Shown here in pieces: positions 30,746-43,704 of a stretch of 64,000 nt of DNA. Origin of the DNA: Ctenosaura bakeri. Taxonomy: Eukaryota; Chordata; Lepidosauria; Squamata; Iguanidae. The stretch covers positions 186,001-250,000 of the forward strand of contig CAOLHI010001138.1 of NCBI GenBank assembly GCA_948474755.1, read 5' to 3'. Made by a program: the position numbers and the translations under genes. Position 1 is the stretch's first letter; each line of letters starts with the position of its first letter. The notes below the pieces were generated by a model. It was not told the origin of the DNA, made no database searches, and was given only the letters and a program-made list of their open reading frames with translations.

Positions 30746-31880
30746 ACAGCAGTCATAGGTGCTGACTTCCCACCATTCCCAGGAAACAGTTTTATGATGG
30801 GCATGGTAGTCCATGTAGGGAAAAATCCAGTTTGGAGGAAGGTGACTTTTAAAAGAACAGAAACAGGCCTTTTGAAGTAGACACTAAATTCAACAGGGAA
30901 CTCTTTAATCCATTGGTCCAGCCCAACACTAATGGCTTAACCAATGAGATGGGGATATGGGAGGAGTGGGTCAGAGATAGCTTTGGATCTACTGGATCCA
31001 ATTGTCCTTCATTCATGACAGAGATCTTCCTTTATAAAGAATAGATCTTCCTTTATAATATCCTGGAGCTGATTTGACAAATTCCTGCAACAGGAACCAG
31101 GAAGGAGAGAAATACCACATCCCCCTCCAGGAACTGTATGTGATAGGAAAATAAAAGTTGCACCTCATATCCCTCTCTCTGACTGACATGAGCCAGCAGG
31201 GCTTAGGAAATGGTGGATGATCTATCACTTCAAACTTCCTCTCTCCACTCTTGTTTGGTCTGTTCTGTCAGTCTGGAATCAAACTAAGGAGACTTAGTCC
31301 ACCACTAGTTCCTGCATTGGTGCGTTGATGTTGATGTTCACTGAAGCAGAAATGGAAAACTAGCTTCTTTCTCCATCATGACTTTGTGATGTTGGTATCC
31401 AGAAATGAAAACTGTGATTCCTTTTTGTGTAAATCCTTCTCTGCAATAATCTTAAGTGGTTAGCATTTCTGTCAAGATTGTCTTTGAATAGATAGTTCCA
31501 GTTTTGCATAGCACTGGATCTGTTTGAATACAAATGAAAACTGTCACTTCTTACATTCCAGGGATGAATTTCCTAGAATTGATTGAATTTATCATGTTAA
31601 TCTTTTTTTTAGCCCACTAGCTTTGCTGTGTTTTTTACTTTCAAAACTTGTAAAATTTGTGTTTCCAAACTACAACTCTTGACCATGCTGGTTGAGAATT
31701 CTGGAAGCTGTAGTCTAAAGACAAGTTTGCCAGTCTCAGTTCATTTCAACTTTTACCTTATTGTAGTATTATTTGGAGAAAAGTAGGCTCAGAACGTATC
31801 AGACCAAAATAAAGATATGGACATATAGTTGTGCTGCGGTCCAATTGAAACCAGTGAGAGAAGTTAGTAAAGGCCAATAT
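30746..31880. other. Unannotated stretch
   Basis: No gene seen. A tandem duplicate 'agatcttcctttata' occurs at about 31022 and 31044. Near 31665-31725 is text of the common 'ctacaactct...gttgagaattctggaagctgtagt' type that resembles an old DNA-transposon fragment. Confidence 0.45.
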
Positions 31881-31881
31881 T

Positions 31882-31965
31882 GTTGCTGTTGTTGAGTGCC
31901 TTCAAGTCACTTCTGATTTATGGCAGCTCTATAATGAACCCATCACAAGGTTTTCTGGATCCACC
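31882..31965 (-). mobile_element. Sauria-type SINE, truncated
   Basis: Only the tail and first part of the body remain: 'tgttgttgagtgccttcaag', 'cacttctgatttatggcagc' and 'gaacccatcacaaggttttc'. Confidence 0.85.
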
Positions 31966-32264
31966 CAAGGTAAAGTAAAATTCTCTGTAATATTTCATTT
32001 AAAAATGTAAAATATTGTGTAACTTATCATGAAGCTGAAAGAAATCACACATTGCCATTACCATTCCAATATTCTGGAAAATAATTATTCACTATTTTTC
32101 ATCACTTTTTAAAAAAAAAATCTAAAAATTAAATAAATCCTCTAAAATTTGAAAAATTCCCCTCAATATGCCCACAAAACCCATTTTCCCACACAAAAAT
32201 ATTTACTCATTAAAGTAACAGTGTCAGTAATTGTGTTGGTTGCAATGTCTTCATTACTTCCCCC
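31966..32264. other. AT-rich spacer left of L1
   Basis: No feature recognised; ends at the L1 target duplication. Confidence 0.5.
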
Positions 32265-32789
32265 ATAAAGTAATATGTTACTTTTTTTTTTAAAGAAAAT
32301 GTTCTTACATTTTTACAGCCATATAAAATAGAGTGGACATACACCGTTACGGATATATCCCACTCCCCCCCCCCACGTATATATTCTCCAGTTGAAATTA
32401 AAATACACTGCTAACTAAGAGGAAAAAAAGTTTTAACAATTCTTTCTTAAATTCTTTGTATATTTACATTTTTAACCATTTTGTAACTCCTTTCCATTCC
32501 CTTTCAAAATTTTGAACAGGCTTGTTTTTCAAGGAGTATGCTAATTTTTCTATCTCAACATATCTAGAACCTTTAGTTTCCATTCTTCTAAATCAATATC
32601 ATTCTTTTCTTTCCAATATTGCGCATATGTCAACCTTGCTGATGTTACCAAATACAGTATTATCCTCTGATGACATCTTATCTCCTTTTGCTGGCCTAAC
32701 ATATTTAAAAGATAAATTCAGATTTCATTTCAAAATCCGTTTTACAAATTTTTTGAATTTCATCATGTATCCCCTTCCAGAATTAACTT

Positions 32790-35700
32790 GCCCTCTTACA
32801 AGTCCACCACATACAAAAAAAAGACCCAACCTTTTCTTCACATTTCCAACATTTTGCATTTCCATTTTTGGTTATTTTTTGTAATCTTTCTGGGGTTAAG
32901 TACCATCTGTGAAGCATCTTACAGAAGTTTTCTCTTAAATTTAAATTTTGTGTAAATTTTATATCTATCTTCCAAGCTTTTTCCCATGCTGCAAGTTCAA
33001 TTGGGTGCTCCACATTCTGAGTCCATCCAAGCATTGTATCTTTAATTAGTGTCTGGTTCCATTTCTCTCTTCAACAATAGTTTATAAAGTTTAGAGATTC
33101 TCTTCTTTTGATCTCCCTTCAATAATAAATCTAATTCATTTTCTTTTCTTTCTAAATCCATACAATTTTTGGTCCATTCCAAATCTTGCTTTGAGTTGTT
33201 GCCAAGGGAACCAGTTTAATTCATGTCCATCTGTCTTCAAATCTTCAATAGATCACATGTTAGGTTTATCTCCCTCCCATATCAATATGTCTTGATATGT
33301 TAATAATTTTCCTTGTTTTGTTGGAGCAATTTTAAAAGCTTCTTGTGGTGAGGTCCAAATTGGAAGTTTTGTATAATACTTTCACTTGACTTGCAGCCAA
33401 ATCTGAATGCAATGATTGTTGAATTCTTATCATAACATAAATATCCATGCCATCCAAATCTGTTATCCATTTCCTCCAATTCCTTTGTTGATGTTTTTTC
33501 TAATTGAATCCAATCTTTAATCCAATCTAGACAGCAAGCATAATAATATATTTTAAATGATGGTTGATCAAGTCCTCCTCTCTCTTTTGCATTTTGTAGT
33601 ATTTTGAATCTTATTCTTGGCTTTTTCCCTTGCCAGTTAAATTTTTGAAGATCCTTTTCCCAATCTTTGAATATCTTGTCACTTCCTATTATCAGTAAAT
33701 TCTGAAAGAGAAACACAAATCTAGATAATAAAGTCATTTTAAATGCATTTATTCTTCCCAGAAATGATAGGTTTAATTTATTCCAATTTTCCATGTCATT
33801 TCTGATCTCTTTCCATATCTTCAGATAATTATTGGCGTATAGTTCTTGATTCTTTTTCGTAATAATAATTCCTAAATATTTTGTTTTCTTTGTTGATTGG
33901 CATCCTGACCTTCTCTCTAAATCAGTTTGCTCTTTCTTTGTCATATTCAGTGTCATTATCATTGTCTTTTCTTTATTCATCTTGTATCCTGCCATTTGTC
34001 CATATCTCTGCAAGATTTCGAACAACTCTTGCACTTTTTCTTGTGGGTCCTCCAAAAATATAATAACATCATCTGCAAAGGCCTTTAATTTCAGTTCCTT
34101 TTTTTTGATTTTCAGAACTCTTATCCTTAGATCCTCATTTATTATATTTAATAAAACTTCCAGAACTGCAATGAAAATTAGTGGTGATAATGGACATCCT
34201 TGTCGTTCCCTTTTGTTTACAACAAAGCTTGTTGTAATGTCTATTAATCATTAGCCTTGCAGATTGTTCTTGATAGATAATTTCAATCCATTTGCAAAAG
34301 TTATCTCCTAAGTTATACTCTCCGAACACTCGATGAATAAAGCCCAGGAGACATTATCAAATGCCTTTTCTGCATCAATAAAAATAAGTGCTACTTTCTT
34401 CCCTGGATTTTTATCATAGTACTCAATTACATCTAAAATTGTTCATACGTTACTTCGCATGTATCTACCAGGGAGAAAGCCTGTTTGATCTTCTTGTATC
34501 TTATCCTGTACTATCCCTCTCAGCCGTTTTTCCAGCACTGGCACAAAATTTTTATAATCTATATTTAGCAGAGAGATTGGTCTATAATTCTTGACTTATC
34601 TTTTATCTTTCTCCTTTTTAGGTATCAATACAATATTTCCCTCTCCCCAAGATTTCGGTTTGCCATACTTTTCTATTTCCTTCAAGGTTGCATAAATTGG
34701 TTGAATCAGTTCTTTTATAAATATCTTATAATATAATGCTGTGAACCCATCTGGTCCTGGTGTCTATCGACTTTCAAATCTTTTATTGCCTGCTCTACTT
34801 CAGAGAGCGTTATTGGTTAACTGAGCTGATTCCATGCTTCCATTGATATTTTGGAAATATTTATTTTTTTAAAAAAAAATCTGAAGATTTTTCCTCTGTT
34901 GGTGAGAAGATGTTATATCACAAAATAGTTTACTAAAATATTCTTCAAATTTTTGTTTTATTTTCTCATGTTGGGTAATCAGCTTCTTGCCATGATTCAA
35001 TTCTACGATTATGTTTCTTTCCTTCCTTTTCTTAAGTTTATATGCTAGCCGTTTCCCAATTTTATTAGCTTGTTCAAACTGGGTCAATTTCATCTGTTTC
35101 ATCTTTTTTCTCTATCTCTTCAGTTGTAATTATCACCATTTCTTTCTCTATTTTCCTGATCTCCTCTTGTAATGATTTTTGTAGTGGGTTTATCTTAAGC
35201 TCTTCTTTTTCTCTTGAAGTTTGATCAATAAAGCTTGGTATTGCTCCTGCCTTTATTTATTTTGAATTTGTTGTGGCTGTATAAAAAAACCCTCTCATTA
35301 CTGCCTTCGATGCATCCCAAAGCATTTTCATCTTTATATCTTCCTTTATATTTTCTGTAAAGCAATAATTCAACACTTCCTTCACTTGTTTTACTGTCTC
35401 ATCGTCATTGAGTAGACTGTCATTCAGTGACTACTGAAATTGTTTAGTCTTCTCTTGTATTTGTAACATCACCGGATGGTGATCCAAAATGGTCTTGGGT
35501 AATATTTCTGCTTTCCTTCCTCTGCTAGCAAATGTTTGGAAATAAAAATCATATCTATTCAAGACCAAGATTGGTGTGCTTTAGAAAAAAAAGTAAAATC
35601 TTTAACATTTACATGGATAGTTCTCCATACATTTATAACAGTTAGCTCTTCACACATCTCAAAAAAGCTTTTTGGCAATTTTCATCTCTTTGCTTGATCT

Positions 35701-36165
35701 TCTTTACTCTGAGAGATTGTTTTATCCAATTTAATATCCTGAATTACATTCCAGTCTCCCAAGAGAATCCAATCATCATACTCATAAACTAATGTTCTTT
35801 CTCGGAGTTTCCTGTAAAAATCAGCTTTGTTTTCATTTAGGACATAAACTCCAACCAATAAGATTTTTTTTTTTACCATTCTTCAACATTTCTACGCCCA
35901 ATATTTTTCCTTCTTCAACTTTAAAGATTTCTTTTGCTTGAATATCTTTATCTATGTAAATTGCAACACCTCTTTTTTTCTTTAAGTATGAAGAAGTGAA
36001 GCATTGGCCTAGTTTAGAATTACGAAAGTAATTTTCTTTGTTTTTCTTTATATGGGTCTCTTATAAAACAGTAATCTGAGATATCAGTCTTTCTAGATGA
36101 TGAAAAATCTGTCTTCTCTTTATTTGTGAGTTTATTCCTCGTACATTCCATGAAATTATCTTCAT
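32790..36165 (-). pseudogene. L1 ORF2 (endonuclease-reverse transcriptase), broken
   Basis: Starts at 36165 with 'MKIISWNVRGINS', the L1 apurinic endonuclease start. Next come the endonuclease segment 'YEYDDWILLGDWNVIQD' (about 35760), a linker (35102-34869), the RT box as 'KAFADDVIIFLEDP' (about 34085-34045), and an open 251-codon run (34055-33300) covering the thumb and downstream part. The C-terminal cysteine motif 'CWKCEEKVGSFFCMWWTC' sits near 32860-32810, with C at the usual histidine position. Multiple stops and frameshifts separate these parts. Confidence 0.9.
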
Positions 36166-36384
36166 ATTTTCTATTTTGCTGTCTTTACTTCCCTTTTTTC
36201 TTTTTCTCTTCTGGTTCTACCGATTCTGACTCTTCTTCAGACATTGGACTAGGTTCATGTGCTGCTGCCACTCCCATCTGTGTAGATTCCACTGTTTTTT
36301 CTGGTTTCTTTCTATCTTCAGTTCTTACTGCCGGTTTTCAGGTATTTCTCTTGAAATTCTATTGCTTGCTGAACAGAATTTATC

Positions 36385-37192
36385 TTTATTCTTCTGTCTT
36401 TGAAGAAAAAAGAAAGACCTTCTGGTATCTCCCATCTATACCTTATTTCCAGAGATTGCAGAACCTTATCAAAAATGTGCATTCTCTTCTACTCCTCATC
36501 ACCCTTGATGGTACATCCTTGAAAATTTTAATTTCATTTTCATCCACTATTAATTTTTCTTTATAATTTTGTTCCATTATTAAGTCCCGAATCTTTTCCC
36601 TAGTGAAGTAGACCACAATATCTCAAGGTAAATCTTTCTGCTTTCCCACTGCCGATTCAATTCTGAAAACCTTGTCTATTTCATGTTCAAATCTCGCTCT
36701 TCTTTGGCCTATATACAGTGCCAAAATATCTTTAACTCTTTGGTGTAAATTTTCCTCTTTTTGTTCTGGGAGACCTCTTAATTTCAAACATCTACTTCTT
36801 TGATGAATTTCCAGTCTCATTATAATTTCTTTATCTTTTTGTTGTTTTTTCTTCATTTGCTCCACCTGGTTTTCCAGTTTTTGACTTTTTCCCCAAATAT
36901 CTTCCACTTTTTGATCTATTGTTGTTAGATCTGTAGTGAGTTTCTGCAAGCTCTGATTCAAGTTTTCTACTTTCTTTTTCAAATCTTGTTTTATTTCTAT
37001 TCTTGTTGTTCTTATCTCTGTCCTTGTTGCCTTTAACTCTTCCATCATGTCCATTCTCATTTTTTCAAATTCTTCTAGGAGCTTATTTACCTCCATTGCT
37101 TTGGAGCCTATAGATCCTCTTCTTTCCTGAACGTGTGGTTGGATTTGTGTCTGTGTTGTCTTCTTTGGGGCTGTTGCCATACCTCTACCCAA
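36385..37192 (-). pseudogene. L1 ORF1 (RNA-binding chaperone), broken
   Basis: The first 189 codons (37192-36623) are open. They encode a basic N terminus, then a coiled coil of about 80 residues rich in K, E, L and Q heptads ('EIRTTRIEIKQDLKKKVENL'), then the start of the RRM region with the L1-typical 'RLEIHQRSRCLKLRGLPEQ'. A stop follows 'KDLP'. The C-terminal domain continues in frame to about 36385 with more changes. ORF1p normally trimerises and coats L1 RNA. The neighbouring ORF2 starts about 220 bp downstream. Confidence 0.88.
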
Positions 37193-37784
37193 AGTTCACT
37201 TCTGAAAACAGTCTGAAGATCCAAAGACCCTGGTTCTGAATTCTTGTTTTCAGTTCATTTTATAGAGGGAATTCATTCAGTATTAAATATTATCTATTAG
37301 AATATTATAAATCTACTTATCACATTAAACACTGCTGCTTCTTTATGGTTTAATATACTAGTAATTACAATAAAGTCTATTAATTGCACAATCAAACCCT
37401 AAATTTCTAACAATCTATTTCATGTATCTCTAAAAGAAATTTATACCAATGAAATTAGTATTCCCTCTATTTACTTTGTACCAGACATTCGATTAGCCAG
37501 CTTATTTAAATAACAGTCCTTATTAACAATTTAAGTCATTTGTTCACAAATCTGCTATTTCAGCCCAGTTCTCATCACAAATAGTTTTCTCTTACTTCTT
37601 CACCTCTCTTCCTGATGCTAATCCATTTCAGAGACCATTTTAGAAGCCAAAGCAAATAAAGTAACATGTTACAAGTAACAATGTTATTTTTTAACTCGCT
37701 ACTTCCAAGCTCTGCATTTAGCTTAGTCCAAATTTAATTCATAGTATAGTCAAGAGATGAACTTGTACATATCATAACACTTAG

Positions 37785-38158
37785 GTCCTTTCCACAGGAT
37801 GGCGGCATCCCAACATGGGGACACGAGAGGAGCAGGACCGCAACAACATTGCTGCATGACATTGTTACAATCCAGTCTTTGTTGCATCACCAACCAGCGT
37901 GATCTTGGGGTATATCATTGATAGAGAAACCTCATCAATGACCCCTCATTATGTGAGCCTTCTGTCACAGCTGGCCGGACTGGAAGTGTGATTCCTCAGC
38001 GCAGCATGGGAAAGAAGGCAGGCACGTGTCATTCACACTCCCTTCACAGGGAGCCGGTTGGGTGCAGAGGGAGTGTTCCCACTGTGTTCCCTTCCAGGCA
38101 AAGGTGCTGCCAGGATCACAATGGGAGGACAATGGGATCTGGTAATGCACAAATGGCC
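37785..38158. mobile_element. MITE with GGCC-type ends, TSD TTA
   Basis: The left end GGTCCTTTCCACA and right end TGCACAAATGGCC are imperfect inverted repeats. They are flanked by TTA on both sides (37782-37784, 38159-38161). The right half matches the MITE inside L2 at 6.3 kb. TTA is the target favoured by PIF/Harbinger elements, which supports but does not prove that superfamily. Confidence 0.75.
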
Positions 38159-38247
38159 TTAGTTTTATATAGGTTGTTCATTATACTGAATAGGTCATAC
38201 AGGACTGGATTGCTTAAAAAAGAAAAGGCAGAGTGGAGCACAGGTGT

Positions 38248-38324
38248 CCCCCATTATCAAAGCTACATATACTAGACATTTCAGGCATCCCCGATGATCA
38301 AAGCTACATATACTAGACATTTCA
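38248..38324. repeat. 41-bp tandem duplication
   Basis: The text 'atcaaagctacatatactag' followed by 'acatttca' occurs at 38256 and 38297, giving a period of 41 bp. Copies differ at only a few bases. Confidence 0.9.
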
Positions 38325-40830
38325 CATGCTCTAGTCTAGACTCTTGTCTTGGAATAAAAAATGGGAGAGCTCCATTGAGGAGACAAGTAGATAGGCATGT
38401 ATTTATCTGGTTAAGATCACAGTAAGCAGAAAAAGGCACCAAAGAGCACAGCAAAGTTCCTTTTTTTGGTTTTGGACACTTCTAAAAGAAGTAATTGATA
38501 GATTCAAATGAAGACCCTCTACATTGCTCATAAATGTCAAGTCTGCTGGCATACCTCTAGTTACCTCCACCTCTCACTACCATGAGGGTTGCCAGTTTGG
38601 AGATAGGAGGGAGTGCCTGTAACTTCAATCCTGAACATATAACAGAACAGAATGAAGTACTGCAAATCTCTGTCAAGCCAGATGGAGGTACCTGTCCTTC
38701 CACACATGCAAATCCCAACTTTCAGCCACAGCAGTCTTCTCCCAACCCGGCTATTGTCTCTCCCATGGAGAGCAGGGATAGCAGGTATGGAAGCACTGCT
38801 GAAAAGAATAGGTCTGGCTGCTCTTCTGCACCCTCTGCTTCTACCAGGAGGCAATAGACACAGTGGGAGGGGATGGCTGTGGCTAAAAATTTGGGCTGGA
38901 AAGTGAAGAAAAACAAGTACCTTCAGTGTCTTGATGGAACTTTATAGTATCTCATCCTGTACGACAAGTTATTCAGGATTAAAGTTACAGGAGCCTCATC
39001 CCATATCCAACTTGGCAACCCTACACACTACTCTGTCCAACTCCATCCCCTACTCCTACTTAGCATTGTTTCACTCTAGATAGCAAAGAATTATACTTTT
39101 GTCATGTTTTCTAGAGTCAGCATTTTTTTCTAAAAGTTTTTTTCCCTGTGTTTCTCAAATTTGATTTAAAAGTGACAGTTCTTTCTAATCTACACTTTAG
39201 GGGAAACCCAGCCCATATAGGATAGAGCTTTCTAAAGAAATAAACTCTCTTTCTTTGACAGAACCCTTATCTCTATGGATTTGGAAGCATCTTGCTAAAA
39301 TTAACTTCATCTCTATTCACCTCCATCTCTCTGATCTAATCTGTCTCTTCATTTGATGTTTCTTTCTTTGAGAACTACATTCCCTTCTATGCAACTATAA
39401 TAGCACCACACATCCTATCTCTAATCTTTTCTCACTGTTGCAATGCACCAACATAGCTGGAAAAGCACTACAATACTTACTCCAAAGGCCTTGTTTATAT
39501 AGTCCCTTCAAAACGGCTTAGGGATTAATTCTCACTCAAAAATTTAAGATAATGGGGACAGTTTTACTGTGCAACCTTGTTCATGCCAAACTGAATGTAT
39601 TTATCTTTGTCATATTTAACCAAGATTAGTGCATGATTATTCTTGCTTAACTTAACATCTAGGCTTGAATCTTACAATACACTGCATGTGGAACTGCCCT
39701 TGAAGGTAACTCAGCAACTTCACTGGATGAAATGGCAGCAGCTGGGCACTGAGTGGTACGGACTCAAGTAGTATTGCAACATTTCACTGACAGTCCTGAA
39801 CTTCCTTTCTGAGCACATTTCAAGATACCCTTGTTACACTGTGTGGCTTGAGATGAAGGGATCTGAAGGATCATCCCCTTGTTTCTTTTTCCCTAGGATA
39901 GGTTAGTTAATGTCTTCTTCAGTGTGATGAAGGAACATGGTTTGTCTTCCCCCATATTTGTCTCTCCTTATCTCAGTTACAGAAAGGAAAGGATTATATA
40001 TTAGTCAAGTTCATCTTACTTTTTTCCCATCTGCTCTCTTGCTGTACCTGGACACCTTGAAGAAATCAGAAAAATCCTTTTTGTTTGTTTCACTGTGTGG
40101 CCTTTAAATACCCACTCATACATTAAATACCCTTCCCCATCTATTTCCATGAGACAGTCAGAGTTTAGGGCTCAAATCTGCCATCTCCTTGTTTGGCTGA
40201 TCATCTGCTATTTGGTCAGCATGTACATTTTAACTTATTTCATTTTTGAACCCAAACACAAAAAGAGCCAAGTGTCTTTTCCCTGCTCTCTGAAATTACA
40301 ATAGATTTTTTTTTTAGATGATTTGTTGCATTTTGAAATTTCTGTGGGTGTTCTGCAACATTACCTAAAACAGGTTGAACAAATCCACACCAAGCATTTC
40401 AAGGGATTCAGAGAGCCCTCCAGGTGAAGGGTGGCTCCAGTAATGTACCAGGGAACATTATATACTGGGCTTAGCAGAAAGATCAAGTTCCTTCCAGAGA
40501 ATTCTAAGTAAACAAACCAAATAAGACCCCCCCTTAAAAAAATATCTGCAACAAAAACAACAAATATGGTTATTGTTCCCACATTTTGTTCCACTTTAAT
40601 CTTGGTATATGCCCAGATATTTATATGAATCAGCTTAATATTGTTATTCCCCATAGAACATGGATATCTGAGCTTCTACCTTAGAAAAGACCAGTTCTAA
40701 ACTTTATTAGATGTAAAATTTAAACATCTGAGATGTACATCTTGAAGTTATACAACAAGTAGACACAGAAGACAGGCCATTCATTATAATCTGTAATATG
40801 GAAGAAGAACAATAATGGACAGGATATATC
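38325..40830. other. Long unannotated stretch
   Basis: No gene or recognised repeat over about 2.5 kb. Frames of up to 97 codons near 38560-38910 overlap on both strands and lack domains. Confidence 0.45.
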
Positions 40831-40831
40831 A

Positions 40832-40907
40832 GGCTGGTAACACATTTTAATTGTTCTTTAATTTATGTTGTACCTTGCCTTGAGCCTTGGGGAAATGCAA
40901 GTAAGAA

Positions 40908-40960
<53 letters not shown>

Positions 40961-40984
40961 TGATGATGATGATGATGATGATGT
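40832..40984 (+). mobile_element. LINE 3' tail ending in (AAT)n and (ATG)n
   Basis: 'ttgtaccttgccttgagcct' and 'tggggaaatgcaagtaagaa' look like an L2-type 3' end. A (AAT)17 run (40908-40958) then passes into (ATG)n (40957-40984). The run is probably an expanded LINE tail. Confidence 0.6.
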
Positions 40985-42107
40985 GTAACTCCTGGAATGT
41001 ATTTTCACATTGTGGAAGGAATTATTCTGTACCTTCTTTTACAATGCCCCCACTGCAGGTATGCAACAACCAGGTATGCAACAGGTATGCTTATGGGCAC
41101 AGCTTCATCCTCTCAGCAATTGATTGGCTTCAGAAGTGTGCCAGACACACCTTCACAACTCTTCAGTAGGTGAGGGGAATAGAACTGCTCCTGTGAGCTC
41201 TTTAGCTGCTGTTGATTACTCAAAGAGAAAGGGAGAAAGCTGGAGCAGCCTCCACCCCTAGATGATGGTGTTAGTATTTTGATGGAGGTTTATGCTCTGT
41301 CAGCATATATAGCAGAACCTTCCTCAGAAAGCAATCCAATTTTCCTTGCACTAGGAAATTTTTATAAGTAAATGACCTTAGCAAGCTGCTGAACTTTTAC
41401 AATGTGAAAGAACTGGGATGGAACATGCTTTTGCTGAAGAGATTGTAATGGCGTGTCATTACCAATATATGACATTCCAAGACAGAGTGCAAAAACACTG
41501 AAAATTAGATCTTCTGCACAGTAAGATTTTTTAAAAATCTGCTTCCTGTGAAATATTACTTACATAATTAGAATGTTGGTTCATTGAGGTTTCATTCTGT
41601 GTGAGATAGTCTTGGGAAGAAACTCTCATGTGTGCCATAAAGCTAAATATTAGTTAAACTGAGTGGTTTGCAGCAATTTATACTGCCAGTTTTAATTGGA
41701 TAGAGAATGTACTTTTAAAAGGGATACTTGGTCTTGTTTATTTCCAGACCATCCTGTTCCTCTTTGAATGACTTACAGCGTACTGCCTGCTTTCTTTTCA
41801 AACTTTGCTACAAATTGGGATGGAAATCCTCAACTATTTCATCCTCTTATGTGAGGGCAAAGTAGTATTCTCGCTATACTTGAATGTCCTGGAGTGATGT
41901 GGAGGGATTATGTGCAGAGAAAAACATGTGGGGTTTCTGCACACAAATCAGTGTTGTTTTTCCTTCATAAAAATCCCATTCTATTTTCTCCACAGAATAG
42001 AGAATTCTGTGCAGAATTCTTGCTGGTATATTATTCTTTCTGACAGAGCTTCCTCAGTGTCAGAAAATCCATTTCTGATTTGGGGGAAAAAAATTCCTAT
42101 CTCTCTC
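40985..42107. other. Unannotated stretch
   Basis: No gene or recognised repeat. A small threefold 'caggtatgcaac' duplication lies near 41056-41090. Confidence 0.45.
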
Positions 42108-42333
42108 TCTCTTTCTCTACCTTCAAATAGCCTATTGACTTATGGTGATCCAATGAATTTCATTGTGTGTTCTAGGAAAGGAATACTCAAGAGTGGTTTT
42201 CCCATTGCTTTCCTCTGAAATACAGCCTACAGCACCTAGTATTCCACATCAGTTCACCATCCAAGGAATAAACTGTCACTGACTCAGCTTAGCTTTCAAA
42301 ACCAGATGGTATCTGGCACCAACCAACTGTTAC
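42108..42333 (-). mobile_element. 5S-rRNA-derived SINE, second copy
   Basis: On the minus strand the head reads 'cagataccatctggttttga' and 'aagctaagctgagtcagtga' followed by 'ccttggatggtgaac', which aligns with 5S boxes A to C. The body 'gaggaaagcaatgggaaaac' and the tail 'ggatcaccataagtcaatag' match the copy at 24.1 kb. It is longer in the body than that copy. Confidence 0.82.
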
Positions 42334-42415
42334 TATGCAATGCCAGATTCAAGTAGCTTACATGTGGGGCAAGACATGTGAGAAGTGAAAGAGGATAGGT
42401 GGTACAGGGAAAGAA

Positions 42416-42435
42416 AAGCTAGCTAGCTAGCTAGT
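42416..42435. repeat. (AGCT)n/(CTAG)n short repeat
   Basis: Five tandem AGCT units, self-complementary. Confidence 0.9.
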
Positions 42436-42479
42436 TACATTGATTGTATGGGTCAGCTTATTATATTACTTTACTGCTG

Positions 42480-42765
42480 TATATCTGTAGATGTGCAGGG
42501 AGTTTACAAAGATTTTTTTTTTTTTTTTTTTACAAAAGATTAAAAATAGTTTCACAACTTAGGGGCTCCCACTGAGAAAGACTTCTTAACATGCCTTTCC
42601 CTGAGGATCTGAAAACTCAGGCAGGCTCAACTAGTAGGCCACAGTCTTACATACAGTGTGGACCTTAGCAGTATAGGACTTGGCAGTATGAGTCATAACT
42701 AGCAATTTGAATTACACCCAGAAACAGACAGCTGTTACAAGAGAATTATATGCCATATATGGTAT
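42480..42765. mobile_element. Possible L2-type UTR fragment with a T run
   Basis: A 19-base T run (42513-42531) is followed by 'gctcccactgagaaagactt' and 'agcaatttgaattacaccca' with 'gaaacagacagct'. These resemble L2-type 3' UTR words. The assignment is weak. Confidence 0.35.
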
Positions 42766-43704
42766 GGATGGAGACCTGTCCTCAAGTAGTTAAATGATGT
42801 GTATTTGCTACTGAATGAGTATAGATATTCTAGAGATAAAAATCCTCAGTAGTCTCATTCTTATGCTTGAACTCATGAAACTGTAAACTTTTTCTCACCA
42901 GTGTGTTGGCAAGATATTTTTTGCTGGTATCAGTAAGAGTCTTCATACTTTCACAAAGTCCATGAATAGGGCAAAATAGGAAGAACTGCACAAAGCTGCA
43001 AGAGCTGCTGCCTTATTGCATGGATGGACTGATAAAAACTAGGATCAGATGGTTACGTTTGTGCCTCTTTGTAAGACATAATGTCCTGTGCTTCCAGTTT
43101 GTGTGTGGTTAGCTATACAAGGTAAATGTTGTACTTTTGCACAGACATGTTTTGCACAAATTGGAGAAAGGATATCTTTCTGTTTAGGTTAGTTTTTCTT
43201 CTGCAAAACTCTATTGCAGGAATAAAACAACCCTTTCATGAGCCAAAGACCCTATATGGGAAAGGCACATTGTGATCCTACCAGAGCTCATTGCAATTTT
43301 TTGGAATAAAATCTTATTTTCTATGTAAAAATATTGAATGTAAATAGTTAAAGGTGGCACCCCCATCAGATTCCCAAATTCTGCATCAAATTCCCAAGCC
43401 CCACTCCCTTGATAGGTGCCTTGTTTTAGACGTTCCTCTCTATCCAGAAATTCCATCCTTATCAGATATCCTGCCCTTGCCAGAATTCCTGCACATAGGT
43501 GGGACATGTGGAGGGGTTCATGTGACTCTCCCCAATCACATGATACCTTTGTGGGCCTGTAGGAATGGCTTTCCGAACCCTGTGACACAAGTGGTCAGAA
43601 ATGGCCCTTTGGGCCATATCCACCACTCTTCAGATTGGCCCAGCATAGTCATGTGGTTGAGGGTATTAGGACAGAACTATTTCTAGAACCATTGGGATAG
43701 AACC
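42766..43704. other. Unannotated stretch
   Basis: No gene. Segment 43350-43700 has a more balanced composition and could be part of a larger DNA transposon around the palindrome that follows. Confidence 0.4.

Larger units (their letters stand above)
32265..37672 (-). mobile_element. Near-full-length L1 LINE with a 17-bp TSD
   Basis: The copy is bounded by ATAAAGTAATATGTTAC (32265-32281) and ATAAAGTAACATGTTAC (37656-37672), a 17-base duplication with one mismatch. A T run begins directly after the left duplicate, the poly(A) tail of a minus-strand insertion. The body is 5374 bp: 5' UTR from 37655, ORF1, ORF2 and a 3' UTR. Both genes carry stops and shifts, so this copy is dead. The order and length fit a complete insertion with no 5' truncation. 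Confidence 0.9.

Noticed and set aside
33300..34055. 251-codon minus-strand frame as a host gene
   Set aside because: It is the RT and downstream part of the broken L1 ORF2, flanked by other L1 segments.
36126..36566. 146-codon plus-strand frame
   Set aside because: Antisense to the L1 ORF1 C terminus and ORF2 start.
41056..41090. Threefold 'caggtatgcaac' as a regulatory array
   Set aside because: Too short and simple; better explained as replication slippage.
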